Shown here piece by piece: positions 9,797-19,156 of a stretch of DNA of 64,000 bases. Where the stretch lies: contig JAABQB010000010.1 of the NCBI GenBank assembly GCA_011391695.1, positions 1 to 64,000 of the forward strand, given 5' to 3'. Within the stretch, counting starts at the first letter, position 1. Each line of letters begins with the position of its first letter. The notes under the pieces were generated by a model. The model made no database searches, was not told the origin of the DNA, and saw only the letters and a program-made list of their open reading frames with translations. A program made the translations under genes and the position numbers. The stretch comes from Desulfobacteraceae bacterium (GTDB lineage Bacteria; Desulfobacterota; Desulfobacteria; Desulfobacterales; RPRI01).

Positions 9797-11332
9797 TCAC
9801 TTTTCACCTTTTACTTTTTGCATCTCATCTCTCATGATCCTTTTTAAAGTCTTTCCTGCCGAGCTGCGCGGAAAGTCGTCCATGAAAACCACCTTATTAA
9901 TCCTCTGGTAGGTTGCTTCCAAACGTTGATTGATCCAATCCTTCAGATCTTCCTCAGTGATAGAGCCTGGCTGGTGAAGGATAATGGCGGCTACCGGTGT
10001 TTCTCCCCATTTCTCATGAGAGATACCGAATACAGCAACTTCCCGGACAGCTGTGTGCCGGGCTACGATTTCTTCAATATCCTTCGGGTAAACATTGATC
10101 CCGCCCGATATGATCATGTCTTTTTTGCGGTCAACAAGATAGAGATAACCGTCTTCATCCACATATCCAAGGTCTCCGCTGTAGAGCCATCCGTCTATGA
10201 CGGCTTTTGAGGTCAGATCAGGCCGCTTGTAATATCCCGGCATTAATATCGGCCCGCGGCCCGTTATCTCACCCACCACCCCCGCCGGAACCTCCCGGTG
10301 TTTTTCATCCATAATCCGCATTTCAAAGAAGGGCGGGGGGCAACCGACTGATGTCGGCTTTGCAGCATAGTCATTTTTGTCCAGAATGGTCACAAATCCC
10401 TCGGTCAGGCCGTAGAGTTCATAAAAGCGTCCCGGAAGCCGGCGGTTCAGTTCATCTTTGTGCTCTTTGAGAAGAGGAGCGCCAAGGCAGAGAAACATCT
10501 CTATCGATTTCAGGGCATCAAGGGAAAATTTAGATGAATTGAGCAGGGCAATTACCTGAGCCGGAACGACATCCACATGGGTGACCTGCTCCCTTTGAAT
10601 GGTTTCGATCATATTTTCCGCATTAAACTGGGGATGGAGTATATAGGTAGCTCCGAGAAACATGGCCGGCATCAGGGTTAAAAATGCCCCGTTAAAAACA
10701 ATTGATCCGCTGTGCAGAATCACGCTCTCCGGAGAGATTCTGTATGCTGAAGAAAAAATCATGCAGTACATGGCCCTGACATAATGGGTGTGCACAATCC
10801 CCTTGGGGAGTCCGGTTGTTCCGCTGCTGTAAATTATGTTGTAAGGATCATGGTCGCTGATTTCAATTTCTTCCGGTTCTTTATCGGAAGCGAGACGTTT
10901 CATTTCGTGATAGTTCCGGTAACCTTCGGTTTCTGAGCTGTCGGTCAGAATGTACCGGTCGGCGGAGATAGCCGCCAATTCGGATCTTATGGGATCCAGG
11001 ATTTCAACAAAAGCCTTATTGGTGATGACCATCACCGTATCCGAATCACGGAGCAAAGAGACCAGTCCGCTTCCCCGAAGGAGCGGGCTCAAAGGAACAA
11101 CCACCGCTCCTATTTTGGCCACCGCCCAGTAAATCTCGAACAGCTCAAGACAGTTAGGAAGAATAGTCGCAATTTTATCTCCCTTGCGGATACCCTGGTC
11201 CAGGAATGCGTTTGAGACGCGATTGACGCTGCTGTTGAGTTCAAAATAGGTCAGCCGACGGTTCTGAAAAATGACAGCGGTGTGATCCGGCCGGAACCTG
11301 GCATGGCGTGTCATTAGAGTGCCAATATTCAT
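9797..11332 (-). CDS. AMP-dependent acyl-CoA ligase
   Basis: YSSGTTGLPKGIVHTH, YGLTEG, GDLGYVDEDGYLYLVDRKKDMIISGGINVYPKDIEE, PRSSAGKTLKR. Confidence 0.92.
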   Translation of the reverse strand: MNIGTLMTRHARFRPDHTAVIFQNRRLTYFELNSSVNRVSNAFLDQGIRKGDKIATILPNCLELFEIYWAVAKIGAVVVPLSPLLRGSGLVSLLRDSDTVMVITNKAFVEILDPIRSELAAISADRYILTDSSETEGYRNYHEMKRLASDKEPEEIEISDHDPYNIIYSSGTTGLPKGIVHTHYVRAMYCMIFSSAYRISPESVILHSGSIVFNGAFLTLMPAMFLGATYILHPQFNAENMIETIQREQVTHVDVVPAQVIALLNSSKFSLDALKSIEMFLCLGAPLLKEHKDELNRRLPGRFYELYGLTEGFVTILDKNDYAAKPTSVGCPPPFFEMRIMDEKHREVPAGVVGEITGRGPILMPGYYKRPDLTSKAVIDGWLYSGDLGYVDEDGYLYLVDRKKDMIISGGINVYPKDIEEIVARHTAVREVAVFGISHEKWGETPVAAIILHQPGSITEEDLKDWINQRLEATYQRINKVVFMDDFPRSSAGKTLKRIMRDEMQKVKGEK

Positions 11333-11338
11333 AGCTTT

Positions 11339-12037
11339 TTAAACCATCAGGTATTTTTTGCGTACTTCTTCGTTTGCTTTTAAATCGGAAATGGTTCCCT
11401 GGAAACGGATAGCCCCCTTGTCCATTACATAAGCCCGGTCGCTTAAGGACATGGCCAGTCCGACATTATGCTCACAGATGAGCATGGTCACGCCTAACTT
11501 TTTAATCTCCATGAGTTGTTCGCCCATGGCTTTTACTACCAGGGGCGCAAGCCCTTCTCCCGGTTCATCCAGAAGAAGCAGCGAAGGATTCGTCATCAGG
11601 GTGCGGGCAATGGTGAGCATCTGCTGCTCCCCTCCGCTTAGATGACCTCCCATGTTGCTGTCCAGATCCTTTAGCTTGGGAAAGAGGGAATAAATCCTGT
11701 CCAGGTTCCAGATGCTCCCTTCGAGTTCTCTTTTGGCCAGCAGGATGTTCTGGCGAACTGTTAAATCAGGAAAAATTCTGCGGTCATCGGGAACAAAGCC
11801 GACTCCCATTCGGGCGATACGATATGGAGGCCTGCCTGCTATCTCCTTTCCCTGAAACCGTATGTTTCCTTTTTTTGGAGGGGTAAGCCCGATAATGCTT
11901 TTTAAAGTTGTGGTCTTGCCGGCCCCGTTTCTTCCCAGAAGACAGACCGATTCCCCTTCCTCCACATGCATGGAAACTCCGAAAAGGATGTGGCTTGTGC
12001 CGTAATAGGTATGGATATCTTTCAGCTCAAGGATCAT
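11339..12037 (-). CDS. livF: Branched-chain amino acid-type ABC transporter ATP-binding protein
   Basis: LLGRNGAGKTTTLKSIIG, LSGGEQQMLTIAR, LLLDEPGEGLAP. Confidence 0.93.
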   Translation of the reverse strand: MILELKDIHTYYGTSHILFGVSMHVEEGESVCLLGRNGAGKTTTLKSIIGLTPPKKGNIRFQGKEIAGRPPYRIARMGVGFVPDDRRIFPDLTVRQNILLAKRELEGSIWNLDRIYSLFPKLKDLDSNMGGHLSGGEQQMLTIARTLMTNPSLLLLDEPGEGLAPLVVKAMGEQLMEIKKLGVTMLICEHNVGLAMSLSDRAYVMDKGAIRFQGTISDLKANEEVRKKYLMV

Positions 12038-12774
12038 GCCGCACCGCCCAGATAGACTTTTTGAACCTCTTCACTCGCCCGCACCTCTTCAGGAGTCCCA
12101 TCGGCTATCATACTTCCCTGGTGAAGGACGGAGATCCTCCGGGCAATTCCAAAAACAACCCCCATATCATGTTCGGTAAAAAGGATGGTCAGGCCTTTCT
12201 TGTCCACCAGATTTTTAATCATTGCCATAATGCTTTCCGTCTCTTCCGGCGACATCCCGCAGGTCGGTTCATCCAGAAGCAGCAATTCAGGCTTTGTCCC
12301 AAGAGTGACCGCGAGTTCCAGTCTTTTTTTGTCTCCGTGCGAAATGGAATCTCCGTTGACATGGGCCTGATCGGCAAGCCCCACGTCTTCCAAAATACTC
12401 CACACTTCTTCACGGAAATATTTTTCAGCTGATGAGAATAAATTCAGAGTCACCCTCTGCCGGGACAAAAGGGCCATCAGTATACTTTCATAGACCGTAA
12501 GTTTCGGGTAGATACTTGTGATTTGAAAGGAGCGGGTGATCCCCAGCCTGCATCTCCGGTAAGAAGGTAGTTTGGTAATCTCTTTTCCCTTAAAGAAAAC
12601 CTTTCCTGAATCGGGAAGGTGATATCCGGTAATCAGATTAAAGAAGGTCGATTTTCCGGCGCCATTGGGACCGATAATGGCATGGATATCCCCCTGATTT
12701 ACAGAAAAGCTGACATTATTGGTGGCAAGAAGTTTTCCGAATTCCTTTACTAATTTTTTTGTCTCAAGTATCAC
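12034..12774 (-). CDS. livG: Branched-chain amino acid-type ABC transporter ATP-binding protein
   Basis: IGPNGAGKSTFFNLITG; degenerate signature SHGDKKRLELAV; LLLDEPTCGMSPEE. Confidence 0.93.
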   Translation of the reverse strand: MILETKKLVKEFGKLLATNNVSFSVNQGDIHAIIGPNGAGKSTFFNLITGYHLPDSGKVFFKGKEITKLPSYRRCRLGITRSFQITSIYPKLTVYESILMALLSRQRVTLNLFSSAEKYFREEVWSILEDVGLADQAHVNGDSISHGDKKRLELAVTLGTKPELLLLDEPTCGMSPEETESIMAMIKNLVDKKGLTILFTEHDMGVVFGIARRISVLHQGSMIADGTPEEVRASEEVQKVYLGGAA

Positions 12775-12805
12775 GTTATTCTCATCCTCTTGGTCTTGCT
12801 CAGGA

Positions 12806-13771
12806 TTACTGATCTGTCTTTTTCCTGTTATCTATTTTTTCCTTTATAAAGCCTAAGATCCCACCGGGTAAAAAGAATATTACAATCAGGATTAGAGTTC
12901 CCATAATAATGGCCCAGAAATGGGTGAACCCCAGGATATAGGCATGGAAAAAGGTGATAATGAAGGTTCCCAGAACCGGCCCGAAAAACAGCCCCGCCCC
13001 TCCCAGGATAGTCGCCATGACAGGTTCTCCGGATTTAATCCACATAAGGGTTGAAGGGGCCACCGAACGGTAGAAAGGCGCCCAGAGCGCGCCGGCCAGG
13101 CCCGCAAAGGCTGCGGAAATTACAAAGGCGGTTAACTGATATCTGGCTATGGGAATACCCAAAAATTCAGTGCGCTCGGAATTCTCCCGCATTGCTTTTA
13201 GAATATATCCGAAGGGAGAATTGGTTATACGCCAAAGGATAAAGGCGGCGATGCAGAAAACAAGGAGCACGAAATAGTAATAAGCAATGGGTGTTTTTAA
13301 AAATTCCGGGGGAAACACTCCCTGGATGCCGTCGTCGCCGCCTGTAAAGTCATGCCATTTGTAGATGATAACGAATATAAGCTGACCGAAGGCGAGAGTA
13401 AGTATTGAAAAATATATCCCCCTGAGGCGGACGCAGAAAATTCCTATTATCAGTCCGGCCAAAGCGGCCAATCCGATTCCGGCTAAAAAACTCAGCCAGA
13501 AATTTATCTGAAATTTGGTCATAAGCATGGCAATGCCGTATCCTCCAAGGCCATAGAAAGCCGCCTGGCCGAAAGGAAGCTGCCCCATGTGACCGAAAAG
13601 GAGATTGAAACTTAAGGCAAAGAGGCTCATGATCAGCGCCTCGCCAAGGATCAGCAGATAGAACTCAGATATCACATAAGGGGCGGCAATGCCTGCTGCA
13701 ACAAGCAGTATCAGCCACCATCCGCTCTTTAACCAGGAAATATTTTTATCTGTTGTGTTGTTTGCTTCCAT
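12806..13771 (-). CDS. livM: Branched-chain amino acid-type ABC transporter permease
   Basis: NLLFGHMGQLPFGQAAFYGLGGYG and polytopic composition; operon position. Confidence 0.93.
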   Translation of the reverse strand: MEANNTTDKNISWLKSGWWLILLVAAGIAAPYVISEFYLLILGEALIMSLFALSFNLLFGHMGQLPFGQAAFYGLGGYGIAMLMTKFQINFWLSFLAGIGLAALAGLIIGIFCVRLRGIYFSILTLAFGQLIFVIIYKWHDFTGGDDGIQGVFPPEFLKTPIAYYYFVLLVFCIAAFILWRITNSPFGYILKAMRENSERTEFLGIPIARYQLTAFVISAAFAGLAGALWAPFYRSVAPSTLMWIKSGEPVMATILGGAGLFFGPVLGTFIITFFHAYILGFTHFWAIIMGTLILIVIFFLPGGILGFIKEKIDNRKKTDQ

Positions 13772-13773
13772 GC

Positions 13774-14655
13774 CTATCTTTCCGGCCTCCCGAAGATACC
13801 CCAGGGGCGAATAACCAGGACAATGGCCATGACCATGAAGATAAAAGCCAGAGCCAGCTCGGGTTTATACATAATACCAAAGGAATATACCTGGCCGACT
13901 ATAAAGGAACCCAGAAGGGTTCCGGGCAGGCTTCCCATACCGCCGATAACGACCACGGCAAAGCACTCAACGATGATCTCGATGTCCATACCCAGTGCTA
14001 TAGCTCCGTACGGAGCTGTTACTGCGCCGCTTAGTCCGGCTATAAAGGCGCCAAGAACGAAGATCGAGGTAAAAAGCCAGGGGATGGGAATACCAAGGGC
14101 TGAGACCATATCCCTGTCATGGGCAGCAGCCCGGATGATATCTCCGAGGCGCGTCTTGTAAACAAGCCACCAGAGGAAAAAAACCAGCACCAGGCCTAAA
14201 ATGATGATAAAAAAGTTATACGAAGGAAAGGGAAAACCAAAAAGAAATACGGCCTTGGTAAAAGGTTCGGGTCTGGGGATGGAGAGAAATTCTCCTCCCC
14301 AGAACCATTTCACGATGTCTGTAATAATAAGGATAAGAGCGTAAGTGGCAAGAAGCTGCTCCGGCCATCCCCGCGCATAGAGGCGCCTTAAAATCGTGTA
14401 TTCGATTAAAAGCCCTATTCCGGCTATCACAAGCGCGCTCAAAAGAGTTGCCACATAGAAGCCATATACCGGAATAAGGAGCCACTTCCATATGCTGTAG
14501 GAGAGAAATGCTCCCAGCATGTAAAGGGATCCATGTGCGAAATTCAGGACTCTTAAGACACCGAAAGTCAGGGATAAGCCTGAGGCGACCAAAAAGAGCA
14601 GGGCACCCCTGGCTATCCCGCTTAAAAATTGATTGAACAGGACATCAAATGACAT
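13774..14655 (-). CDS. livH: Branched-chain amino acid-type ABC transporter permease
   Basis: LTFGVLRVLNFAHGSLYMLGAF, GGMGSLPGTLLGSFIVG. Confidence 0.93.
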   Translation of the reverse strand: MSFDVLFNQFLSGIARGALLFLVASGLSLTFGVLRVLNFAHGSLYMLGAFLSYSIWKWLLIPVYGFYVATLLSALVIAGIGLLIEYTILRRLYARGWPEQLLATYALILIITDIVKWFWGGEFLSIPRPEPFTKAVFLFGFPFPSYNFFIIILGLVLVFFLWWLVYKTRLGDIIRAAAHDRDMVSALGIPIPWLFTSIFVLGAFIAGLSGAVTAPYGAIALGMDIEIIVECFAVVVIGGMGSLPGTLLGSFIVGQVYSFGIMYKPELALAFIFMVMAIVLVIRPWGIFGRPER

Positions 14656-14664
14656 GGGATTTTC

Positions 14665-15957
14665 CTATCGGGTTATACCCGTCTTTTTCCAGACTTCCCT
14701 GACACCTTCTTCGGACCGCCACACCTGGTCTCCTGGAACTCTGACTACATCTTTCCAGACCTTGAAAGTATAGTTGGGATCCTTTGCTATGACTCCCTGG
14801 TAGCATGGCACGCTTCCCATGTGATCAAGGGGCCGGATAGTAAATTTACCCCGCAAACTGTCGAGGGTGATGCCTTCCATTGCCGCAATGACTTTTTCCG
14901 TGTCGGAAGATTTTGCCTTTTCAACCGCTGCTTTGATCAGATAGACCGAATCATAAGCCTGTACAGCCCATGAATCTGGATAGGCGCCGCGGACTTTTCT
15001 GTATTTGCCGACAAATTCCATCATCTTGGGGTTTGGATCCATGAAGAAGCAGCCTCTTCCGAAGGCCATTACTCCGTCAGGTGCGTCAGCTCCAAGAGCT
15101 ATGAAGACCGGCAGATCATAGAGAGCTATAAAGGGGATCTTTTCAAAAAAACCGTAAGGGGCTGCCTGTTTGGTAAAAGCAACCAGGTCGCCGCCAAAGA
15201 GTGAGCTGTGGACCGCATCGGGTTTCTGGGCCATGATGGCGGTAATAAATGATGTAAAATCCTTTTCTCCCGGTTTGGGCCATGCCTGATAAAGGATTTC
15301 AGAATCCGGAACAAGCCTTTTGATCTCCTCGGCAAAGGCGGCTTCTTCGCGACGGCCGAACTCATAATCAGGGGCAAGAGTGCAGAACTTTTTGGCAGCC
15401 GGATATTTTTTGTTCATGAACCGTGTTGCGGCAATAGCTTCCATGTAGGTATTGGGCACGACCTGGGCCACATAAGGAGTGAATTTATCCACTACCTGCC
15501 CCTCGGTATTGGCCATACATGTTATCCGGAGCACCTTGCTCTCGGCGTGAACTACCTGGACTGCCAAGGCCACCCCGCTGCTGCACGGGCCGATCAGGAA
15601 ATTGACTTTTTCCCTTAAGATAAGGTCTTTCGTTTCTCTTGCACCGACATCCACTTTCATTTCAGTATCACGGACAATCAGATCAATTTTTCTGCCCATG
15701 ATTCCGCCCTTGGCATTGATCTCATCGACAGCAATTTTGATTCCCTGGACTGCGGATTCGGAGAGCATGTAGCAGGGTCCCGCATAATCCCAGATTGCTC
15801 CGAGGCGGATGGGCTCCTGGGTGTCAGCTTTGGCAGCGGCTTTTGGCGCCGCTGTTTTCTCAGCTTTGGCTACCGGAGCCCCCGCCTGTGCCATTACCGG
15901 GGCAAGGAACATGGTAAAAATACATAAAAAAACTGTGAATACGGCCAATTTTTTCAT
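14665..15957 (-). CDS. livK: Branched-chain amino acid-type ABC transporter periplasmic binding protein
   Basis: Signal peptide; IRLGAIWDYAGPCYM..AVQGIKIAVDEINAKGGIMGRKIDLIVRDTE. Confidence 0.9.
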   Translation of the reverse strand: MKKLAVFTVFLCIFTMFLAPVMAQAGAPVAKAEKTAAPKAAAKADTQEPIRLGAIWDYAGPCYMLSESAVQGIKIAVDEINAKGGIMGRKIDLIVRDTEMKVDVGARETKDLILREKVNFLIGPCSSGVALAVQVVHAESKVLRITCMANTEGQVVDKFTPYVAQVVPNTYMEAIAATRFMNKKYPAAKKFCTLAPDYEFGRREEAAFAEEIKRLVPDSEILYQAWPKPGEKDFTSFITAIMAQKPDAVHSSLFGGDLVAFTKQAAPYGFFEKIPFIALYDLPVFIALGADAPDGVMAFGRGCFFMDPNPKMMEFVGKYRKVRGAYPDSWAVQAYDSVYLIKAAVEKAKSSDTEKVIAAMEGITLDSLRGKFTIRPLDHMGSVPCYQGVIAKDPNYTFKVWKDVVRVPGDQVWRSEEGVREVWKKTGITR

Positions 15958-16054
15958 CTTGTACCTCCTTTTAGTTTTGGATTGTATTTTAAAAAATCAA
16001 TCACCTGAAACACCGAAAAAGCAAATTCATTTTTTTGCAAGCCGTCAAAACTTA

Positions 16055-16903
16055 CTATTTTTCAGCGTATGTTAGTACCATGCCTCCGTCGAAAAGCAGG
16101 TCTCCGCCGATCAGATATTTTGCAAAACGGGAAAAACCGAAAACAAACAGATTCCCAACTTCTATTGGTGTCATCATCTCCTTTACCCGTGAATTACCAA
16201 GCATTACTTTTTCAACGACCTCTTCAGGAGAAATTCCCCGCTGCTTTGCCTGGGACGGAATCTGTTTGAGAGCAAGGGCTGTTTTTACAAAACCTGTGCT
16301 TATTGAAAAAGCGCGTATCTTGCCCATCCCTTCCGCGGCGATAGACTGGGTAAGCGCCCGCAGACCGAATTTCATTATGTTATATGCCGGCTTGTTTATT
16401 GTGCAGATGTGAGCGTGAATAGATGTCATGTTCCCGATGGCACCCGTTCCTTCCGGACTTTTCTTAATGTGCGGAATTACCAGCTTCGATAAATACAATG
16501 GTGCTCTCAACATGAGCCGGTGCATTGTGTCATACTTTTCCATCGGAAAATTTTGAATTGAATCGATATGCTGAATTCCGGCTATGTTTGCAAGAAACTT
16601 TATACTTCCCAGCTTGGACGCTTCTGAAACAGCCTGTCCAATATCTTCATCGCGGGTAAGATCTGTTTTGATAAAAATCATCTGACCCCCCATATCGCGG
16701 GCCATTTTCTGAGTTTTTTTCCCTTCCCTTTCATTAATGTCCAGCCCGACGGTCATAAGGTTATTGGCCGCTGCTGCTATGGCCGTTGCCCTTCCGATTC
16801 CGCTTCCGGCGCCTGTAACAAGGCAGACATTGCCAACACTAAAATTTTCATCTGACAGATAAAGGATATCTTTTTTTTCAATGACAGGTTCGCTGATGTC
16901 CAT
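16055..16903 (-). CDS. Short-chain dehydrogenase/reductase family protein
   Basis: VTGAGSGIGRATAIA, NIAGIQH, PAYNIMKFGLRALTQSIA. Confidence 0.9.
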   Translation of the reverse strand: MDISEPVIEKKDILYLSDENFSVGNVCLVTGAGSGIGRATAIAAAANNLMTVGLDINEREGKKTQKMARDMGGQMIFIKTDLTRDEDIGQAVSEASKLGSIKFLANIAGIQHIDSIQNFPMEKYDTMHRLMLRAPLYLSKLVIPHIKKSPEGTGAIGNMTSIHAHICTINKPAYNIMKFGLRALTQSIAAEGMGKIRAFSISTGFVKTALALKQIPSQAKQRGISPEEVVEKVMLGNSRVKEMMTPIEVGNLFVFGFSRFAKYLIGGDLLFDGGMVLTYAEK

Positions 16904-17001
16904 GAAACATCTTCCCTTTTTCGAAGGAGGAAATCGTATTTGTAGAACCTCAATAGCAAGCTCATTTTCCGCAGTTTGCAGCAGAGAACTCCAACTATTG
17001 C

Positions 17002-17018
17002 TGCAAAAGATAGGCCAA
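17002..17018 (-). promoter_or_regulatory. Candidate sigma54 -24/-12 promoter, TTGGCCTATCTTTTGCA (minus strand)
   Basis: GG-N10-GC spacing with TTGG and TTTGCA elements, ~100 bp upstream of the SDR start. Confidence 0.6.
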
Positions 17019-17103
17019 ACAGAAGACCAGACAGAAGATTGTCTAAACAGCTGTATTTTATTAAATTATAAAATATTAATGAATATGCCTCATTTTTCTG
17101 ATG

Positions 17104-17197
17104 TGTAGAATATATTCGACATGATTTGAGTCTTTAAAGGATTTAATGTAGAAATATCAATCTCTATCTGAAAGTAGCCGATAGTCTACATGTAGAA
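17104..17197. promoter_or_regulatory. Three TGTAGAA boxes at 17104, 17147 and 17191; the first forms the near-palindrome TGTAGAATATATTCGACA
   Basis: Direct reading; lies 90-190 bp upstream of the candidate -24/-12 promoter. Confidence 0.45.
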
Positions 17198-17290
17198 TAA
17201 GAGCTACGTGAGAAACGAACGCTTGTCAGAACTTCTGAAAATAAACACTTGAACCCTGGAATCCTGGAATCCTTGAACCCTTTCTCTCAA

Positions 17291-18694
17291 CTAATTAACC
17301 GGGATATTCAGCTTCTTCATCTTCTTGTATAAGGCTGTGCGATGGATGCCCAGCTTTTCTGATGCCTTTTTTTTGTTGTTATTCGCAAGGCGTATTGCCT
17401 GCACCAGGGCTTCTCTTTCCATCTCCTCCCGTAACCTTTTCAGAGATACCGGATTGTGCGGAGTAACGCCAGATCCCAGTGACTGAAGAAAAAAAGGCAG
17501 GTGATTTATCTCTATTGTGTCGCCTTCGATGGAGTAGAGGATGCGCTCCAAAACATTGCTCAATTCCCGGACATTACCCTGCCAGTCATACTTTTCGAAG
17601 ATGCTCATAACCTCCGGAGAGATCCGGGTTACATTCATACCGAGGTCTTTATTCAGACTTTGAATCAGATGCTCGGTTACGACCCTTATATCCTCTTTTC
17701 TTTCCCTTAGCGGCGGGATCTGGACAGGAATTACATTGAGGCGATAGTATAAATCTTTTCTGAACTTTCCCTGCTCCACGCTTTGCCCCAGATTCTCCTG
17801 GGTCGCGGCAATCAGTCTGAAATCGAAGCGGGAAACACGGGTTCCTCCCAATCGTTCAATCTCTTTTTCCTCTATTACCCGAAGCAGTTTTGGCTGCATT
17901 TCCAGGGGAAGTTCCCCGATCTCATCTAAAAAAATTGTTCCCCGGTGGGCCAGTTCAAACTTGCCCGGCTTGCCCCTGCTTCCGGCTCCTGTGAAGGCGC
18001 CAGGTTCATATCCGAAGAGCTCGGCCTCAAGAAGTTCTTTTGGAATAGCCGCGCAATTCAACCTGACAAATGGGAATGGCCGCCGGTCGCTTGCGTGATG
18101 GATGGCATGTGCAAAAAGCTCTTTGCCTGTTCCGCTGTCTCCAAGGATAAGAACCGGGGCATTGGTCTGGGCGGCTTTTAAGGCAAGCTGTTTTAATCCC
18201 GTTATGGCTTCGCTGTTGCCGACAATGTTTTTGATCGTATATTTGGAAGCTCTCAGGCTTACAAGTTCTTTTTCATACAATTTGACCTTTGATTCCAGGA
18301 AATTGAGTTTTCCGGCCAGAGCCTGCACATCCCGTACATCCTCGAACATAACCTGGCCATAAACGGCAATAACCTTCCCATCTTTTTTAATGGGAATGCG
18401 CTGAACCACCATATCCTGGCCCATTATCCGGTGGGGATGATTGATCTCTGGAATTCCGGTCTGGGCTACCGTAGGCATGCGTGTGTTTTCAACAACTTCC
18501 GCGCAATTTTTCCCAATTGTTGATTTATGGTCAATTCCCAGGAAATTTCCGTAGGCAGCGCTGAAGAAAATGATTTTTCCATCAGGATCAGTGATCATCA
18601 CGCCGTTTCGAATATTGTCCAAAACAAGCTCATAAAATTCGATTTTTTCCTGATATTTCTTGATTGTTTCGGAAGGCATTGCATGTGACCTCAT
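17291..18694 (-). CDS. PAS domain sigma54-dependent Fis-type transcriptional activator
   Basis: GDSGTGKELFAHAIH, GAFTGA, FLDEIGELPLEMQPKLLRVIEEKEIERLGG, C-terminal Fis HTH KKASEKLGIHRTALYKKMKKL. Confidence 0.95.
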   Translation of the reverse strand: MRSHAMPSETIKKYQEKIEFYELVLDNIRNGVMITDPDGKIIFFSAAYGNFLGIDHKSTIGKNCAEVVENTRMPTVAQTGIPEINHPHRIMGQDMVVQRIPIKKDGKVIAVYGQVMFEDVRDVQALAGKLNFLESKVKLYEKELVSLRASKYTIKNIVGNSEAITGLKQLALKAAQTNAPVLILGDSGTGKELFAHAIHHASDRRPFPFVRLNCAAIPKELLEAELFGYEPGAFTGAGSRGKPGKFELAHRGTIFLDEIGELPLEMQPKLLRVIEEKEIERLGGTRVSRFDFRLIAATQENLGQSVEQGKFRKDLYYRLNVIPVQIPPLRERKEDIRVVTEHLIQSLNKDLGMNVTRISPEVMSIFEKYDWQGNVRELSNVLERILYSIEGDTIEINHLPFFLQSLGSGVTPHNPVSLKRLREEMEREALVQAIRLANNNKKKASEKLGIHRTALYKKMKKLNIPVN

Positions 18695-19021
18695 ATTAAA
18701 CGGCTTATAATCTTTGCATGTTTATTACATCACAATAAGAAAACAATCAACGGAGATTTTAATGGACACGTAAGAAGTCAATCAACAGGCCGAAGGCGAA
18801 TAAACCCCGGACAGGCGCACTTCTTTTTTGTCCATCCTGCTTTCATTTGCCAATAACTTCAAATATTCTTTCCAAAAGCTTGAACCTTTATCCCGAAGTT
18901 TTTCTCTAAGCACCTAAAAGATTGATAAAATAAACGTAATTTTATTAATGCTAAGCAGTATGATAAGCAAGAAATGTATTTTCAACCTCCCTTGTTACTG
19001 GTGTTACTGAAACGGGGGAAC

Positions 19022-19043
19022 ACCAATTCAGAATTGGTTTTTT
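19022..19043 (+). terminator. Rho-independent terminator-like hairpin with no evident + strand gene upstream
   Basis: ACCAATTC-A-GAATTGGT followed by TTTTT. Confidence 0.5.
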
Positions 19044-19156
19044 GTTACGTATCTTCCTAATCATCCACAAAATGTTAGTCTCGATGAAAATACCTGATTA
19101 CAAGCGATTATCAATGATATCATATCCCCCGATAAGTGTGATATTATCATACAGCT

